Part shown: positions 7,881 through 18,520 of the stretch, one piece after another
How positions within the stretch are numbered: the first letter of the stretch is position 1
Layout: each line of letters begins with the position of its first letter
Source: SZUA-547 sp963669265
GTDB lineage: Bacteria > Pseudomonadota > Alphaproteobacteria > Rhodobacterales > Rhodobacteraceae
DNA: 64,000 nt
Direction: 5' to 3'
NCBI GenBank assembly: GCA_963669265.1
Contig: OY769916.1
Span: 1,984,001-2,048,000, forward strand
Program-made: the position numbers and the translations under genes
Notes under the pieces: model-generated
What the model was told of the DNA's origin: nothing
What the model saw: the letters and a program-made list of their open reading frames with translations, nothing else
The model's database searches: none

Positions 7881-9242
7881 ATGGAATCCAGCGCGAACAG
7901 ACCCGACGACAAGGCGCTTCAGGCGGCCCGGCAGGCGATTGCGCAGGTCCGCGAGGCGCTTGACGCGCATTTTTCGGTGCGGCTATGGGATGGATCGCTC
8001 GAGCCGCTGGGAGAGAATGTGAAACCCGGTCTGGCGCTGGTCCTCGCCTCGCCCGGCCTGTTGCCGTCGCTGCTGCGCTGGCCCTCGCTGGATCGGATTA
8101 TCCGGCATTACGCGCATGGCCGGATCGATATCGAGGGCGGCACGCTGCTGGATCTGGCCGGCCCCTTCGCCCTCGACAAGGCCCGCCGCCGACGCCTGCG
8201 CCAAATCGATAAGTGGCGCATGGCAAAAACGCTTTTGCCGCTATTGACGGCGCGGGCGGATTCGCCCGACGCCAGCCGCGCCTTTGATGGCGGCGCCGAT
8301 GGCGAGAGCAGGAAAAGCGGCGACAACCGGCGCTTCATCAATTTTCACTACGACGTCGGCAACGATTTCTACCAACTCTTCCTCGACCCCGAGATGCAGT
8401 ATTCCTGCGCCCATTACCCGACCTGGGACTCGACCCTTGAAGCGGCGCAGATCTCCAAGATGGACCTGATCTGCCGAAAGCTTCGGCTGAAGCCGGGCGA
8501 GAGTTTTCTGGATATCGGCTGCGGCTGGGGCGGGCTGATCTGCCATGCGGTCAAGAACTACGGGGTTCGCGCCCATGGAGTGACGCTGTCGACCGAGCAG
8601 CTCGCCTTCGCGCAGGCCAAGGCGGAGCGGCTGGGCGTCGCTGACAGGGTATCGCTGGAATTGCGCGACTATAAGGAGCTCACGGGAACCTTCGACAAGA
8701 TCGCCTCGGTCGGCATGTATGAGCATATCGGCCTCGGCGACATACCGGCCTATTTCTCAAAGATGCGCCGTTTGCTGGCCGAGGACGGCCTGTTCCTGAA
8801 CCACGCCATCTCCCGCAAATCGAAAAAACGCAAGCGCCGGCTGATCAAGCGGCCGGAGCAGCGGGCGCTGCAGCGCTATATTTTTCCGGGCGGCGAGTTG
8901 GACGATATCGGCCACACCGTCGAGGCGATGGAGCGCACCGGGTTCGAAATTCACGATGTCGAAGGACTGCGGCCGCATTACGCCCGCACCACGCGTATCT
9001 GGTGCGAGCGGCTGACAGCGCGGCGGGAGGAGGCCGAAGCGCTGGTGGGGCCGGAAACCTATCGGATCTGGGTCGCCTATCTGGCCGGGTGTTCGCTGTC
9101 CTTCGAGCGCGGCTCGGCGCGGCTCTATCAGACGCTGGCGGGCAAATCGGCCAAGGGCGCGCCTCCGGTCCCCGCGACGCGGGCCGATATCTACGCCGAT
9201 GCGGCGTGGGCCGCCGAGTCGGTCAGGTCTCTGAAGGAATAA
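7881..9242 (+). CDS. cfa: Cyclopropane-fatty-acyl-phospholipid synthase family protein
   Basis: Membrane-associated SAM-dependent methyltransferase that adds a methylene bridge to unsaturated acyl chains of phospholipids. The 453 residues contain an N-terminal lipid-binding-like domain, the HYDVGNDFYQLFLDPEMQYS signature near 155-175, and the SAM motif LDIGCGWGGL near 210. SVGMYEHIG and the long C-terminal region with GGELDDIGHTVEAME are also typical. The ATG follows a GGGAGTGAGA purine stretch. The next genes are convergent, so it is probably transcribed alone. Which cyclopropane synthase paralogue it is cannot be told here. Confidence 0.93.
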   Translation: MESSANRPDDKALQAARQAIAQVREALDAHFSVRLWDGSLEPLGENVKPGLALVLASPGLLPSLLRWPSLDRIIRHYAHGRIDIEGGTLLDLAGPFALDKARRRRLRQIDKWRMAKTLLPLLTARADSPDASRAFDGGADGESRKSGDNRRFINFHYDVGNDFYQLFLDPEMQYSCAHYPTWDSTLEAAQISKMDLICRKLRLKPGESFLDIGCGWGGLICHAVKNYGVRAHGVTLSTEQLAFAQAKAERLGVADRVSLELRDYKELTGTFDKIASVGMYEHIGLGDIPAYFSKMRRLLAEDGLFLNHAISRKSKKRKRRLIKRPEQRALQRYIFPGGELDDIGHTVEAMERTGFEIHDVEGLRPHYARTTRIWCERLTARREEAEALVGPETYRIWVAYLAGCSLSFERGSARLYQTLAGKSAKGAPPVPATRADIYADAAWAAESVRSLKE

Positions 9243-9258
9243 CTGGCGCGCGCGGCGC

Positions 9259-9669
9259 TCAGGCGGCGCGGCCGCGCTTGTAAAGCGCGTGGGCGTCCTT
9301 GGCCGCCTTCAGCCAGTGCTCTTCGGGCTGGCGGGCGGCCAGCGCGTCGTCGATCTCCACCTCGTCGAAGCCGCAGGCGCGGGCGAACTGGTACTGGTCG
9401 GAGATCACATGGCCCTTGGCGCGGAGCACGCCCTTATAGCCCGACGCGCGCAGCCGCATGCCCAGGCTGAAGCCCCGCCCATCGGCGAAATTCGGAAAGT
9501 CGACCGTGATCATGGCGATCCGGTCCAGCGCCGGGGCCAGCGTCTCTACGCAGTCGTCATTCGGCAGCAGCACCGCAAGCTCGGTCGCATCCGTCGCCAA
9601 AGCGTCATCGCAGGACATGTAGTCCGGATCATCCTCGGTGCGGAAACCGCTGTCATTGACGATAGGCAT
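9259..9669 (-). CDS. DUF934 family protein of the sulfate assimilation operon
   Basis: A 136-residue cytoplasmic protein of the DUF934 family, encoded as the last gene of the cys operon, 21 bp after cysH. Typical features are LLPNDDCVETLAPALDRIAM, the IMITVDFPNFADGRGFSLGMRLR-like core (residues about 50-72) and a C-terminal LKAAKDAHALYKR helix. The biochemical role is not established; the fixed position beside cysH and cysI in alpha- and gammaproteobacteria ties it to sulfite/sulfate reduction. Confidence 0.88.
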   Translation of the reverse strand: MPIVNDSGFRTEDDPDYMSCDDALATDATELAVLLPNDDCVETLAPALDRIAMITVDFPNFADGRGFSLGMRLRASGYKGVLRAKGHVISDQYQFARACGFDEVEIDDALAARQPEEHWLKAAKDAHALYKRGRAA

Positions 9670-9690
9670 GGTCTTCTCCTGCAGCGGCGG

Positions 9691-10468
9691 TCAGTTGACG
9701 TCAAACGCGCCCGGCTTTGGCCCGCGCACCGGCTTGCCATTGACGAAATGGATGCCGCACTCGGTCTTGTCCGTGCCGCGCCAACGCCCGGCGCGGGGAT
9801 CCTCGCCCGACTTCACCGCCGTGGTGCAAGGCGCGCAGCCGATCGAGGGGAACCCTTGCGCCACCAGCGGATGGGCCGGCAGATCATTGGCGTTCATATA
9901 GGAATCAACCTCTTCGCGCGACCAATAAGCGAGCGGGTTGAGTTTGATCCGTCCGTCCTCGTCGGTTTCAAACATCCGCAGCCCCTGGCGCACAAGCGAT
10001 TGCGAGCGTTTGCGCCCGGTGATCCAAGCGTCGAAATCGCCCAGCGCGCGCTTCAGCGGCAGCACTTTGCGGATATGGCAGCACGCGGTCGCGTCGGACT
10101 GATAGAGATCGCCGCCCGGATCGCCCAGCGACAGATCGGCCTCGTCCGGGCGCAGGATCCGTATATTGGTCAGACCCAGCCAATTCGACAGCGTGACCTG
10201 ATAGTCCAGCGTCTCGGCGAACAATTTGCCGCTGTCGCCGAACAGCACCGGCGTGTCCCTGTCAATGCGGGAAATCATGTGCAGAAGAACCGCGGATTCC
10301 GCGCCAAAGGACGACACCAGCGCGATCCGGCCGGCGAAATCCTGCGTGATTGCGTCCGCCAGCGCATCGCGCGGGCACTGCTCCGCATAAAAGCGGTTCA
10401 GCCGCTCCGCCCGCTCCTCCGGCGCCAGATCGCTGAATCGGCCGCCGGCGAACACGCCCTGCCCCCGA

Positions 10469-10479
<11 letters not shown>
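9691..10479 (-). CDS. cysH: Phosphoadenylyl-/adenylyl-sulfate reductase
   Basis: Reduces activated sulfate to sulfite with thioredoxin or glutathione. The 262 residues carry the PP-loop-type VSSFGAESAVLLHMI. Three cysteine motifs follow: CC in ATACCHIRKV near 130, CxxC in IGCAPCT near 213, and ECGIH near 240. The paired CC...CxxC cysteines are the known ligands of a [4Fe-4S] cluster in enzymes that use APS directly, and ECGIH holds the catalytic cysteine. So this is likely an APS reductase rather than a PAPS-only enzyme. Its start overlaps the end of cysI by 11 bp, indicating coupling. Confidence 0.94.
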
Positions 10480-12142
<1,663 letters not shown>

Positions 12143-12198
12143 AGCGGCGCTCTCTTCTCTGGGGGCGTCGTGAAAAGTCCGTAAAAAAACGGGCGGTG

Positions 12199-12531
12199 TT
12201 AGGCCGCGACGCGGGTCTCGGTCGCGAACACCTCAGCCTGCCGGCCAAGGTCGGGGCGGTTCGACGGACCAAGCGTACGCTGCTTCTCACGATAATGTTC
12301 CGGCTTCGGCAGGCCGTCCGCGCCGATCGAGACCTCGGCCAGATAGGCGCCGACGATCGAGCTCTGCTGCGAGTCGCCGCGCGCCAGTAGCGCGTCCGCT
12401 TCATCCTGCGCATGCGCCACGGCGGCGTCGGACAGTTCGCGGGACCAGAAGCCGCCGAGGGTGAAATACACCACGTCGCCCTCGAAAAGGTCGTTCGCGG
12501 TCACGATCTGCGGTTTGAACGTTTTGGCCAT
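12199..12531 (-). CDS. DUF2849 domain protein
   Basis: First gene of the cys operon, 110 residues from the ATG at 12531; an extension from 12567 is possible but lacks family support. The N-terminal MAKTFKPQIVTANDLFEGDV and VVYFTLGGFWSRELSDAAVA blocks are characteristic of DUF2849, a small protein found next to cysI in alphaproteobacteria. There it is often between a siroheme synthase gene and cysI; here the siroheme synthase is missing. Probably cytoplasmic; function unknown, presumably accessory to sulfite reduction. Confidence 0.87.
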   Translation of the reverse strand: MAKTFKPQIVTANDLFEGDVVYFTLGGFWSRELSDAAVAHAQDEADALLARGDSQQSSIVGAYLAEVSIGADGLPKPEHYREKQRTLGPSNRPDLGRQAEVFATETRVAA

Positions 12532-12590
12532 CTTACTTCTCCACCCCGTCATGCGAGGAAATTTCAATTTGTCTGGTTGAAAGATAGAAT

Positions 12591-12604
12591 TTTATCCCGA
12601 TAAA
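12591..12604. promoter_or_regulatory. Candidate operator between cys operon and Lrp-type regulator
   Basis: TTTATC-CC-GATAAA is a perfect 6+6 inverted repeat at 12591-12604, in the 148-bp gap between the divergently read DUF2849-cys operon and the Lrp-family gene. A partial repeat with ATCCCGAT recurs about 40 bp away near 12634-12645. Position and symmetry fit a regulator binding site; the identity of the binder is inferred. Confidence 0.45.
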
Positions 12605-12679
12605 TGGTACCCACAGACGTAGTTTAAGGAAATTCATCCCGATTCACTTGCATTGAGAGAGAGGGGTTTCGCAAAATCC

Positions 12680-13189
12680 ATGGCCCGCAGAACTGAAAAC
12701 GCATTGGACGCACTTGATCGGAAGATACTCGCCGCACTGCAAAAGGACGCAACCCGTCCGCTGGAGGATTTGGCCAACATCGTGGGCTCCTCGAAGACGC
12801 CGGTGTGGAACAGAATCAAGAAAATGCGCGACTCGGGCGTGATCCGGAACCAGGTCGCGATTCTCGATCCCAAAGCGGTCGGCGCCTCGGTCTGCTTTCA
12901 CATGCTGATCCGCACTTCGGAGCATGAGGAAGGCTGGCTGCGGAGGTTCATGGACGCCATCCGGGATCAGCCGGAGATTGTCTCCGCCCACCGTCTGGCC
13001 GGGGATATCGACTATATTCTGACCGTCCGGGTGCCGGACGTGCAGGCGTTTGACGAATTCTATCGCCGCCTCATCTCCAAAGTGAGCATTTTCAACGTCA
13101 CGTCGCTGCTCTCGATGGAGGAGATCAAGTCCACCACCGAGTTGCCGATCCTCGCCGACCCGTCCGAGACGGACGCGAATCCCGCATAA
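12680..13189 (+). CDS. Lrp/AsnC-family transcriptional regulator
   Basis: DNA-binding regulator of 169 residues from the ATG at 12680; a TTG at 12653 would add nine residues. It has an N-terminal winged HTH (LDRKILAALQKDATRPLEDLANIVGSS and the TPVWNRIKKMRDSGVI recognition region) and a C-terminal AsnC/RAM effector domain with the HRLAGDIDYILTVRVPD strand. It is divergent from the cys operon and shares its control region, so it probably regulates sulfate reduction in response to a sulfur amino acid. That role is an inference from position. Confidence 0.92.
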   Translation: MARRTENALDALDRKILAALQKDATRPLEDLANIVGSSKTPVWNRIKKMRDSGVIRNQVAILDPKAVGASVCFHMLIRTSEHEEGWLRRFMDAIRDQPEIVSAHRLAGDIDYILTVRVPDVQAFDEFYRRLISKVSIFNVTSLLSMEEIKSTTELPILADPSETDANPA

Positions 13190-13230
13190 TCGCGCCACGC
13201 TGCTGCAAAAGATCAGGAAGGATCGCCGAC

Positions 13231-15168
13231 ATGGGCAACAAGATCATCGATGCGGCGGCGGCCGCCGCGCTGGTGCGGGACGGCGACGCCATCACGACGT
13301 CGGGCTTCGTCGGCATCGGCGTGCCGGACGCGCTGCTTTCCGGGATAGAGGCGCGGTTCGCCGACACCGCCGCGCCCAAGGGCCTGACCCTGCTATTCGC
13401 CGCCGGTCAGGGCGACGGCGGCGCGCAGGGACTTAATCGTCTGGGCGCCAAAGGGTTGCTGAAACGCGTGGTCGGCGGGCACTGGGGGCTGATCCCCCGT
13501 GTCGCGGCCCTCGCCATCGCCGACGAGATCGAGGCCTATAATCTGCCGCAGGGGGTGATCAGCCACCTCTATCGGGACATCGCCGCGAAAAAGCCGGGCC
13601 ACCTGTCGCGGGTGGGGCTGGAAACCTTCGTCGATCCCCGGCTTACGGGGGGCAAGCTGAACGAGCGAACCCAGGAGGATCTGGTGACGCTGATGGAGGT
13701 AGACGGCGAGACCGTGCTGCACTACCGGGCGTTTCCGCTGGACGTCGCGCTGTTGCGGGGCACCACGGCGGATGAGCGCGGCAATGTGACGATGGAGCGC
13801 GAGGCGCTGATCCTCGACAATCTGGCGCAGGCGATGGCGGTGAAGAACTCCGGCGGAGTCGTCATCGTGCAGGTGGAGCGCATCGCCAAGGCGGGCTCGC
13901 TGGATCCGCGCTCGGTGGTGATCCCGGCGGCGATGGTCGACGCCGTGGTGCAGGCGCCGCCCGAATTGCACAAGCAGACCTACGCCACCCAGTATTCGCC
14001 GGCCTTCGCCGCCCGAATCCGCGCGCCGGAGGGCGCTCTGCCGCCGGCGCCGCTCGATTCCCGCAAAGTGATCGCGCGCCGCGCCGCGTTCGAACTTCCG
14101 GTGAACGGTGTGGTCAATCTGGGCATCGGCATGCCGGAAGGCGTCGCGGACGTGGCGGGTGAGGAGGGCCTGCTGGACCATCTGACGCTGACCGCGGAGC
14201 CCGGCGTTCTCGGCGGCCAACCGGCCTCTGGCCTCGATTTCGGCGCGGCGGTGAACACCGACGCGGTGATCCCGCAAAACGCCCAGTTTGATTATTATGA
14301 CGGCGGCGGCCTCGACCTCGCCTGCCTCGGCCTCGCCGAAGCGGACGCGCTGGGCAATGTGAACGTCTCGCGGTTCGGGCCGCGCCTCGCCGGCGCCGGC
14401 GGCTTCATCAACATCAGCCAGAACGCGCGGCGGCTGGTCTTCGCCGGCACGTTCACCGCAGGCGGCTTCAAGGCGGAGGTCGCCGACGGCGCGCTGAACA
14501 TCCTGTCGGAGGGCAAATCCTGCAAGATGGTGGGCGAGGTCGGCCATGTCACCTTCTCCGGCGTCCGGGCGGCGCGGCTCGGCCAGCCGGTGCTCTATGT
14601 GACCGAACGCTGCGTGTTCGAACTGCGCGCAGAGGGTTTGACGCTGACCGAAGTCGCGCCAGGCGTCGATATCGAGCGAGACATCACCTCTAAAATGGCG
14701 TTCGAGCCAATCATCGAAGACGTCGCCGAGATGGATTCCCGCATCTTCCGCGCCGGCCCGATGGACCTGCGGGTCGACCTGCTCCATCTTGACCTCGCCG
14801 ACCGGATCGCGCTCGGGCCGACCGGCCAGACGCTCTATCTGAACTTTGAGAAGATGCGCGTCCGATCGCAAAAGGACATCGCGCAGATCAAAGCTCAGGT
14901 CGAGGCGGTCTGCACGCCGCTCGATCATACCGTCGACGTCATCGCCAATTATGACGGCGCGCGCATCGACGAGGATGTCGCGGCGGATTACGCCGCCATG
15001 GTCGCCGACGTGACGGAGCGGTTCTACGACCGGGTCACGCGCTATTCCGGCAGCGCCTTCATGCGCATGAAGCTGGGCAAGGAACTGGGGCGGGAACGTC
15101 CGGACCATGTGTTCGAAACGCAAGAGGAGGCGCGCAGCTTCCTCGATCAGAACCGCGCCGAAAGCTGA
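13231..15168 (+). CDS. Acyl-CoA:acetate/3-ketoacid CoA-transferase, fused subunits
   Basis: Cytoplasmic family I CoA-transferase that moves CoA between acyl-CoA and a free acid such as acetate or propionate. The 645 residues join the alpha half (SGFVGIGVPDALLSGIEARF, N-terminal) and the beta half (VNLGIGMPEGVADVAGEEGL near 290) in one chain, as in YdiF/propionate CoA-transferases. The beta half holds LTAEPGVLGGQPASG, which matches the ExGxxGG segment around the catalytic glutamate. It starts 41 bp after the Lrp-type gene on the same strand, so joint transcription is possible. The preferred substrate cannot be deduced. Confidence 0.92.
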   Translation: MGNKIIDAAAAAALVRDGDAITTSGFVGIGVPDALLSGIEARFADTAAPKGLTLLFAAGQGDGGAQGLNRLGAKGLLKRVVGGHWGLIPRVAALAIADEIEAYNLPQGVISHLYRDIAAKKPGHLSRVGLETFVDPRLTGGKLNERTQEDLVTLMEVDGETVLHYRAFPLDVALLRGTTADERGNVTMEREALILDNLAQAMAVKNSGGVVIVQVERIAKAGSLDPRSVVIPAAMVDAVVQAPPELHKQTYATQYSPAFAARIRAPEGALPPAPLDSRKVIARRAAFELPVNGVVNLGIGMPEGVADVAGEEGLLDHLTLTAEPGVLGGQPASGLDFGAAVNTDAVIPQNAQFDYYDGGGLDLACLGLAEADALGNVNVSRFGPRLAGAGGFINISQNARRLVFAGTFTAGGFKAEVADGALNILSEGKSCKMVGEVGHVTFSGVRAARLGQPVLYVTERCVFELRAEGLTLTEVAPGVDIERDITSKMAFEPIIEDVAEMDSRIFRAGPMDLRVDLLHLDLADRIALGPTGQTLYLNFEKMRVRSQKDIAQIKAQVEAVCTPLDHTVDVIANYDGARIDEDVAADYAAMVADVTERFYDRVTRYSGSAFMRMKLGKELGRERPDHVFETQEEARSFLDQNRAES

Positions 15169-15187
15169 GCCTCGCGGGGCGGCGGAT

Positions 15188-15952
15188 TCAGAACTTGCCG
15201 TTGTCGTTCTTCCATTCGGACCGGGGCGCGATCGTCTCGGTCGTGTCCCAATGCTCTGCCAGCTTGCCGTCGGCGACGCGAAAGAGATCGAAAAACGCCG
15301 AATGGCGGCCGCTCTTCTCGCCCTCGCTGACGCAGAGCGCAAAATCGCCATCGGCGAGCACGCGGTGCACGCGGCGATAGTCGATCACCCGGCGGCCTCC
15401 CTCCGCCGCCTCCAGCGCGGCGCGCAACGCCGCCACGCCGTCGCCGATTGAAGGATTGTGCTCGATAAAGCCGTCTTCGCCGACGAACTCGCCGAGCCGA
15501 TCAAGCCGGCCCGCGACCAGAACTGTCTCGACGAAGGCGCGCGCCAGTTCCCGACTGGCCTCGGTCGCCGCGGATTCCGACGAGTCCGTCGGGCCATCCA
15601 CCATGCTGCGTCCTGAAGGGTTCGGCCCCTGTCGCGGCTGAATATTGTCCCAATGCTCCACCGCCTGACCGTCTTCGAAGCGAAAGAGTTCAAATCCCAC
15701 ATTCTGCCGGGCGAAATCGTATTCGGTATGGGCGAAGACATACTCGCCATCCTCGAAAGCGCGCACGATATTCACCCGGGGATTGGTCTCGGACAGCCGC
15801 TTGAACAGCGTCGCCAGCCCTTCGCTGCCTTCATGGGTCTGCGGGTTGTGCTGGATGTATTTCGCCTCGTTCACCACGGCGATCGGCCCCGGATCTCCGG
15901 TTTCGATGCTCTTCAAGAGATCGCGGATCAGGTCTTTGTTCGCTTTAGTCAT
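15188..15952 (-). CDS. SnoaL-like (NTF2 fold) protein with two tandem domains
   Basis: A 254-residue cytoplasmic protein made of two similar SnoaL/NTF2-like halves (about 1-105 and 130-245). Each half has a YIQHNP / FIEHNPSIGDG segment, a VFAHTEYDFA / DFALCVSEGEKSG strand and a closing FELFRFEDGQAVEHWDN / FFDLFRVADGKLAEHWDTT block. Single-domain relatives are usually annotated as nuclear transport factor 2-like or predicted SnoaL-like aldol condensation enzymes; no catalytic role is proven. Converges on the CoA-transferase gene, with 19 bp between the stops. Confidence 0.85.
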   Translation of the reverse strand: MTKANKDLIRDLLKSIETGDPGPIAVVNEAKYIQHNPQTHEGSEGLATLFKRLSETNPRVNIVRAFEDGEYVFAHTEYDFARQNVGFELFRFEDGQAVEHWDNIQPRQGPNPSGRSMVDGPTDSSESAATEASRELARAFVETVLVAGRLDRLGEFVGEDGFIEHNPSIGDGVAALRAALEAAEGGRRVIDYRRVHRVLADGDFALCVSEGEKSGRHSAFFDLFRVADGKLAEHWDTTETIAPRSEWKNDNGKF

Positions 15953-16292
15953 CGGCGCTCCGGAGTTTCGGGATCCCAGACCTGTCTAGCAAAGTTTTCC
16001 GCCGGGAAGTATCCGGCGAATTGTTCGCGCCTCCACCGCGCGGCGCCCCGTCAGCTTGAGAAATTCGAAGCGAGAGAATTCCGCCTCGCCGGATCGCGCG
16101 CCGCTCCTCAGCCACACGATGCTCGATCGCGCAACCCTCTACAAAATATAAATAAAACCGCGATCAATATACAATTTTTTATATAGTCCACACACGCGAA
16201 ACGTTACAAGTTTCCTAAACTCACATGCTAGAAGCTGAAGTCGTAAATCGGTAACCCGTGCAAAAAATCTTAGCGTGTCGAGGGAGGGCGTC
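15953..16292. other. 340-bp non-coding gap upstream of the RTX protein gene
   Basis: Holds the promoter regions of the SnoaL-like gene (leftward) and of the RTX-like gene (rightward). Bases about 16138-16190 are strikingly AT-rich (runs such as ATATAAATAAAA and AATTTTTTATATAG) in an otherwise GC-rich window. No convincing small ORF or RNA gene is seen. Confidence 0.6.
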
Positions 16293-18416
16293 ATGCCTGG
16301 CAAATCCAAGAAACCCGGTGGCGGAAACGGCGGCGGTGGAGATGGCGGCGGCGGTGGGAACGGCAATGGCATCATCTACGGCACGCCCGGCGACGACGTT
16401 TTGCGCGGTGGACGCGGCGACGACGTGTTTCAGAGTTATGGCGGGACCGACGTCATCTATGGCCGCGACGGCTATGACGTTTTGGTCGTGGATGGATCGG
16501 TCTGGGACTACGAATGGCGGGAGTGGAGCAACTGGGAGCTCCATAACTGGAGCAACCATGCAGACGATGTGACGCTTCACGATGTCGAGGTGATCCGCTT
16601 CAACGACTACGAGATCGTTCTCGGTGAAGAGATCCCGATGGAAGTGCTGATCGCGCCGCCTGAGGAGTTGCGGGTCGAGGCGGGCGGCGAGGCCAGTTTC
16701 ACCTTCTCCATTCGCGACATGGACGACCTTATTGACGTCACCATACTCAACGAGGCGGAGATCGCCTATGGCTCCGCCTGGCTCGATCCGGTCGATGAGC
16801 AAAGCATCTATGGCAATAACAGCCAGCTTCGGACCTACAACCTCCACTACGATTACGACCGTTTCTATAGAGACTACACCGACGGCCCGGTCGAAGAACT
16901 GGCCGAGGGCGAAGAATACGTCCTGCCGATCACGCTGAGGATCAAGACCAGCAATTTCTGGCTCGACGCCGACGATCCCGATCGCGCCGAGTTCCATGAG
17001 TTGACCTTCGATCTGGTGATTGTCGGCGAGAATGAGGCGCCGCAGATCTCAGGAAGCGGGGAACTGGAAGCCGTCGAAGATGGCGGGGAAATGCGCTTCG
17101 ACCTGTCGGCTTTCGGCTATGACATCGACAATGACGATGACGGCGGAACATTGACCTATGAGATCGTGTCATCGATCGGCGGGCTCGACGCATTTATCGA
17201 CGGGACCGATCTGGTTCTGACCGCCAGCACGCTGCTCGACACCGCGACTTCGGACGAATTCGCGACCGGAAGCGTTGAGATCCGCGCGGTCGACCGCCAT
17301 GGCGCCGCAACCTCTGAAACCGCGACCGTGGACCTGACCGTGCGCGGCGTCGACGACACCGCTCCGCCGCCGGACTATCTGCGCCCCAATGGCGATATCG
17401 ATTTCGACGCCATGGATCTTGGCGGCGCTCAGATTTTTGATTTCGGGACGCAGATCCTGAATGAATGGAACGCGGACCCGGCGACAATCATCGACCTGAT
17501 CAACTTCGGCGAAGGCGACGATGTGCGGGTCATCGAGGCCGGATCGCTGGTCAACTTTGCGGAGGAAGGCGGCTTCAGCCGAGAGGGCGTGCCATCCGAC
17601 ACCTCCTTCAATCTGGCCGGCGGCGACGACAAGTTCGTGTTCCACGGGCAAAGCGACGGACAGTCCTATCTCTCATTCGTGGATATTCTGGGCGGCGCTG
17701 GCGAAGACGTCGTCGCGATCACGCTCGATGACGGCGTGGAGACCGCCTTCCATGGCGGCCTGATCGACACCGGCGCGCAGAGCGACCGGGTTCTCCTCCA
17801 CGCCGAATATGGCGTGAAAGGCTGGCTGACAGGCGATATCGCCACCGGATCGGGCCATGATTTCGTCGACATCCGTCTCACCAGCGAATATGCCGAAGCC
17901 GGTCTGGGCGAGGTGCTGATGGCGAGTTCAATCAACCTCGGCACCGGCGACGACAGGCTGAACCTGACGGTCGATTCCGGCCTTCTGACGACGCTTCAGC
18001 ATATTGATTTCAGCGTCGGCGCGGGGGACGGAGACGACTATGTGAACATCGATCTCTCCGGGTTGGGACAAGCGGCTGTGATCTCCGAGGCTCAGGATCC
18101 GAACGGCCTGTTCGCCGAGCTGTATCCAGGCGGTTTTGAAGGCGGAATCCACCTCGGATCCGGCGATGACGTGCTGGAGCTGTCGCTGTCCGAGGCGGCG
18201 GGCCCAGTGACGGCGGAAATCTACGCCGACGGATCTTCTGACGATACAGGCTATGACGTCGCGATCCTGCACCACCTCACCGCGGGTCAGGCGACAGTCG
18301 AAACCATAGGCAGCTATTTTGGCGAAGGCGTCCGGATCACCGATGGCGACCAGATGCTCGATCTCTATGGATTCGAGCAGATCCTGCTTGATGACGGGAC
18401 CGATCTGATCGCCTGA
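16293..18416 (+). CDS. RTX-type calcium-binding protein with cadherin-like domain
   Basis: Large acidic protein of 707 residues from the ATG at 16293, which has an AGGGAGG site 5 bp upstream; a GTG at 16275 is the alternative. A glycine-rich N-terminus leads into RTX-like repeats (TPGDDVLRGGRGDDVF, residues about 27-45). A cadherin/VCBS-like beta domain follows (about 245-350, with AFGYDIDNDDDGGTLTYEI). The C-terminal half repeats spaced GxGDD loops: FGEGDDVRV, LAGGDDKFV, GSGHDFVDI, LGTGDDRLN, GAGDGDDYV and LGSGDDVLE. There is no signal peptide, as expected for type I secretion via a C-terminal signal. No secretion genes are adjacent. The role is probably extracellular, such as adhesion or surface layer, but unproven. 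Confidence 0.85.
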   Translation: MPGKSKKPGGGNGGGGDGGGGGNGNGIIYGTPGDDVLRGGRGDDVFQSYGGTDVIYGRDGYDVLVVDGSVWDYEWREWSNWELHNWSNHADDVTLHDVEVIRFNDYEIVLGEEIPMEVLIAPPEELRVEAGGEASFTFSIRDMDDLIDVTILNEAEIAYGSAWLDPVDEQSIYGNNSQLRTYNLHYDYDRFYRDYTDGPVEELAEGEEYVLPITLRIKTSNFWLDADDPDRAEFHELTFDLVIVGENEAPQISGSGELEAVEDGGEMRFDLSAFGYDIDNDDDGGTLTYEIVSSIGGLDAFIDGTDLVLTASTLLDTATSDEFATGSVEIRAVDRHGAATSETATVDLTVRGVDDTAPPPDYLRPNGDIDFDAMDLGGAQIFDFGTQILNEWNADPATIIDLINFGEGDDVRVIEAGSLVNFAEEGGFSREGVPSDTSFNLAGGDDKFVFHGQSDGQSYLSFVDILGGAGEDVVAITLDDGVETAFHGGLIDTGAQSDRVLLHAEYGVKGWLTGDIATGSGHDFVDIRLTSEYAEAGLGEVLMASSINLGTGDDRLNLTVDSGLLTTLQHIDFSVGAGDGDDYVNIDLSGLGQAAVISEAQDPNGLFAELYPGGFEGGIHLGSGDDVLELSLSEAAGPVTAEIYADGSSDDTGYDVAILHHLTAGQATVETIGSYFGEGVRITDGDQMLDLYGFEQILLDDGTDLIA

Positions 18417-18520
18417 GTACGCACACCGTTTCGCGTCAACGTAACGGCGGCGCGCTCCGACAGAAAGCGCCGCCCGAAACGCTCAATGCGCTCAACGACT
18501 TGTGACAAGTCGTTCGGCGA

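Noticed and set aside
13393..15351. 652-codon minus-strand frame over the CoA-transferase
   Set aside because: Shadow frame; it crosses the end of two real genes and has no recognisable motifs.
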